A DNA stretch of 14,726 nucleotides, from contig JAHZLG010000242.1 in assembly GCA_022599995.1 (NCBI GenBank), positions 1 through 14,726 of the forward strand. Direction: 5' to 3'. A program made the translations under genes and the position numbers. The notes under the pieces are model-generated. The model made no database searches, was not told where the DNA came from, and was given only the letters and a program-made list of their open reading frames with translations. Each line of letters begins with the position of its first letter. The stretch's first letter is position 1. This DNA comes from Alphaproteobacteria bacterium. GTDB taxonomy: Bacteria > Pseudomonadota > Alphaproteobacteria > CBDBCS01 > JAHZLG01. This document shows, in pieces, positions 13,331 through 14,726 of this stretch.

Positions 13331-13480
13331 ACCATTGGACACCCATGGGAACTGTTGGACACCCGTGGGAACTGTTGGACACCCGTGGGAACTGTTGGAC
13401 ACCCGTGGGCACCGATGGACACTAGTGTCCACTAGTGGGCACCGATGGACACTAGTGTCCACTAGTGGGCACTAGTGCCC
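13331..13480. repeat. Array of 15 in-register decamers, many palindromic
   Basis: Fifteen consecutive 10-bp units all begin with AC. A 20-bp pair (ACCCGTGGGA ACTGTTGGAC) occurs three times (the first with one change), and a 30-bp triplet (ACCGATGGAC, ACTAGTGTCC, ACTAGTGGGC) occurs twice (13411-13440, 13441-13470). It contains exact palindromes TGGACACTAGTGTCCA (13416-13431, 13446-13461) and GGGCACTAGTGCCC (13467-13480). It starts right after the carboxylase stop codon. A 10-bp unit is not a multiple of a codon, so it is non-coding. Confidence 0.88.
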
Positions 13481-13481
13481 C

Positions 13482-14726
13482 TTAGACGGTGACCTCGCAG
13501 AGGGTCGCCCCTGCGTCCACCGTTTGCCCCTCGGTGAGGGCCATCGATGCAATCGTCCCAGACCGGGGGGCGACAACGGGGCTTTCCATCTTCATCGCCT
13601 CCAGGACGAGCAGGGTGTCGCCGGCATGCACCGCCATGCCATTGTGCACCATCAGGCGGGCGATCATGCCCGGCATGGGGGCTATCACCTTGCCCTCGGC
13701 GAGGCGCGTCACCCGCTTGGGGAGCTGGGCGGTGAGCAGTGCAGCACGATACGGCAAGATACGCAGCGTCACCGTGCGATTCTGCCAAAGCAGGGTCATG
13801 CCCGCACTCGTTTGTTCATAGTGCACGGTGTAGGTCTCGCCGACATTGAGGTCGTGTGCCACGGCGATTGCGTCGTCTACCGTGATGGCAACTGTCCGGT
13901 CGCGCGGGTTGTGGATGGCACGGAAGCCCTTCGTGTTGCGCACCTCGCTGGTATCAATCGGGCGCCATCGACCGGGTTGCCCCATTTCGGTCAGAATCGA
14001 GCTGGGGGTGTCGGCACTGTCATTCAGGTGCGACAAGGCATAGTGCACGGCTGTCCCGCCCGCGGTTTCCTCTTCGGCTATTTGGCGCAGCCAGTGGCGC
14101 GTCACGTGGTGATTGTCGGGATTCTCTTCGGGAAGGTAGAGACCAAACTCATCGGTATCGAACGCCTGTTTTGCCAAGGCAAACCCTGCCATCGAGCACA
14201 CCCACCACCCCTCGGCACCGGGACACGTGCCGCGCTGGCGATGGTGATCGCTCATTTCGTCCCGCGTGGTCTGGGCGATGTCATCGGGAAGGTACGATTC
14301 GGGGTAGAGGGTCTCGAAGGTATGCGTCGAGATGCGCCCTTCGACCATCACAGACTGCTTGAACAGGTCAAGAAGCAGCACCCGATTTGTTTTGACCCCG
14401 TCGACCACGAGGGTCTCAAGGGCTTTCAGCATGCGGTGGCGCGCGGCCTCACGGGTGTTCCCGTGGGTGATGATTTTCGCGATCATCGGGTCGAAGAACG
14501 GGGTCACGGTGTTGCCTTCTTCGATCCCGCTTTCGAACCGACAGTCGGGCGGGCAGAGTCGCGTCACCGTCCCTGTTGAGGGGAGGCTTCCTTGGGCGGG
14601 GTCTTCCGCATAGAGGCGGGCTTCGAAGCTGTGTCCGTTGGGGGTTTTGTGCCCCACCCCATCGGGGGGAAGAGTCTGCCCGTCGGCAATCCTGAGCATC
14701 CATTCGACAAGGTCGACCCCATAGAC
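13482..14726 (-). CDS. Biotin-dependent acyl-CoA carboxylase alpha subunit, N-terminus beyond window
   Basis: This is the C-terminal 414 residues of a fused biotin carboxylase/biotin carrier protein. The frame is open through the window edge, where it reads VYGVDLVEWMLRIADG, the end of the ATP-grasp domain; the methionine at 14699 is therefore internal. The biotin carboxylase C-terminal domain follows ('SFEARLYAEDP', 'LPSTG', 'PFFDPMIAKII', 'VDGVKTN'). Then comes a linker/BT-like region, and a biotinyl domain with EAMKM, whose lysine is 34 residues from the end, the usual distance. The enzyme carboxylates biotin with ATP and bicarbonate and feeds a beta subunit. Acetyl-, propionyl- or 3-methylcrotonyl-CoA are all possible substrates; the fragment does not decide, and no beta-subunit gene is visible. 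The last codons are copied twice downstream (13191-13297), and the stop is followed at once by the palindromic decamer array. Confidence 0.92.
   Translation of the reverse strand, partial: VYGVDLVEWMLRIADGQTLPPDGVGHKTPNGHSFEARLYAEDPAQGSLPSTGTVTRLCPPDCRFESGIEEGNTVTPFFDPMIAKIITHGNTREAARHRMLKALETLVVDGVKTNRVLLLDLFKQSVMVEGRISTHTFETLYPESYLPDDIAQTTRDEMSDHHRQRGTCPGAEGWWVCSMAGFALAKQAFDTDEFGLYLPEENPDNHHVTRHWLRQIAEEETAGGTAVHYALSHLNDSADTPSSILTEMGQPGRWRPIDTSEVRNTKGFRAIHNPRDRTVAITVDDAIAVAHDLNVGETYTVHYEQTSAGMTLLWQNRTVTLRILPYRAALLTAQLPKRVTRLAEGKVIAPMPGMIARLMVHNGMAVHAGDTLLVLEAMKMESPVVAPRSGTIASMALTEGQTVDAGATLCEVTV

Larger units (their letters stand above)
12956..13481. other. 526-bp repeat-filled spacer between carboxylase and metY
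   Basis: The metY-proximal part (12956-13140) holds one short palindrome and no clear promoter. The rest (13141-13481) is built of nested repeats: a unit beginning CTTTGGCGTC at 13141 and again at 13321, extra copies of the carboxylase gene tail, and arrays of 10-bp units. No gene is supported. Confidence 0.7.

Noticed and set aside
13331..13480. Intrinsic terminator of the carboxylase gene
   Set aside because: Palindromes follow the stop directly, but no T-run comes after any of them in the transcript direction.

Overview
The window reads as a chromosomal stretch of an alphaproteobacterium, with every supportable gene on the minus strand. The taxonomic hint comes from three things: the order rplM-rpsI-argC, the extended N-terminus of S9, and the S9 and L13 sequences themselves. 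This is inference from family knowledge, not a database result. No tRNA, rRNA, CRISPR array, transposase or integrase is visible.

In transcription order (high to low coordinates) the genes are: the C-terminal part of a biotin-dependent acyl-CoA carboxylase alpha subunit (13482-14726, cut by the window edge); a spacer of nested repeats; an O-acetylhomoserine sulfhydrylase (metY-like, 11657-12955); a second repeat-bearing spacer; coaD and an ABC-2 permease overlapping at TAATG (9909-11185); a duplicated gene tail; rplM, rpsI and argC (7123-9694) behind a very good sigma-70-type promoter; a spacer with phased dyad repeats; a molybdopterin oxidoreductase (4726-6930, GTG start); a 579-bp spacer rich in inverted repeats; and one very long gene (1-4146, running off the left edge). 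That last gene encodes a repetitive predicted lipoprotein built of SWM-type (Ig-like) surface repeats.

The genes are mostly housekeeping: CoA synthesis, ribosome, arginine and methionine/cysteine synthesis, and acyl-CoA carboxylation. The unusual parts are the large surface protein and the spacers. Several spacers carry tandem or phased repeats with internal dyad symmetry: 21-bp units at 6973-7077 and 11453-11531, 29-bp units at 11345-11438, and 10-bp units at 13151-13190 and 13331-13480. The 3' ends of two unrelated genes (permease and carboxylase) have degenerate extra copies just downstream of their stop codons. argC carries a proline-rich in-frame insertion whose template strand contains a four-run G-quadruplex motif. 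I see no gene set that amounts to a new defence or metabolic system. The best candidates for something undescribed are the phased palindromic spacer arrays, the duplicated gene tails and the large SWM-repeat lipoprotein.
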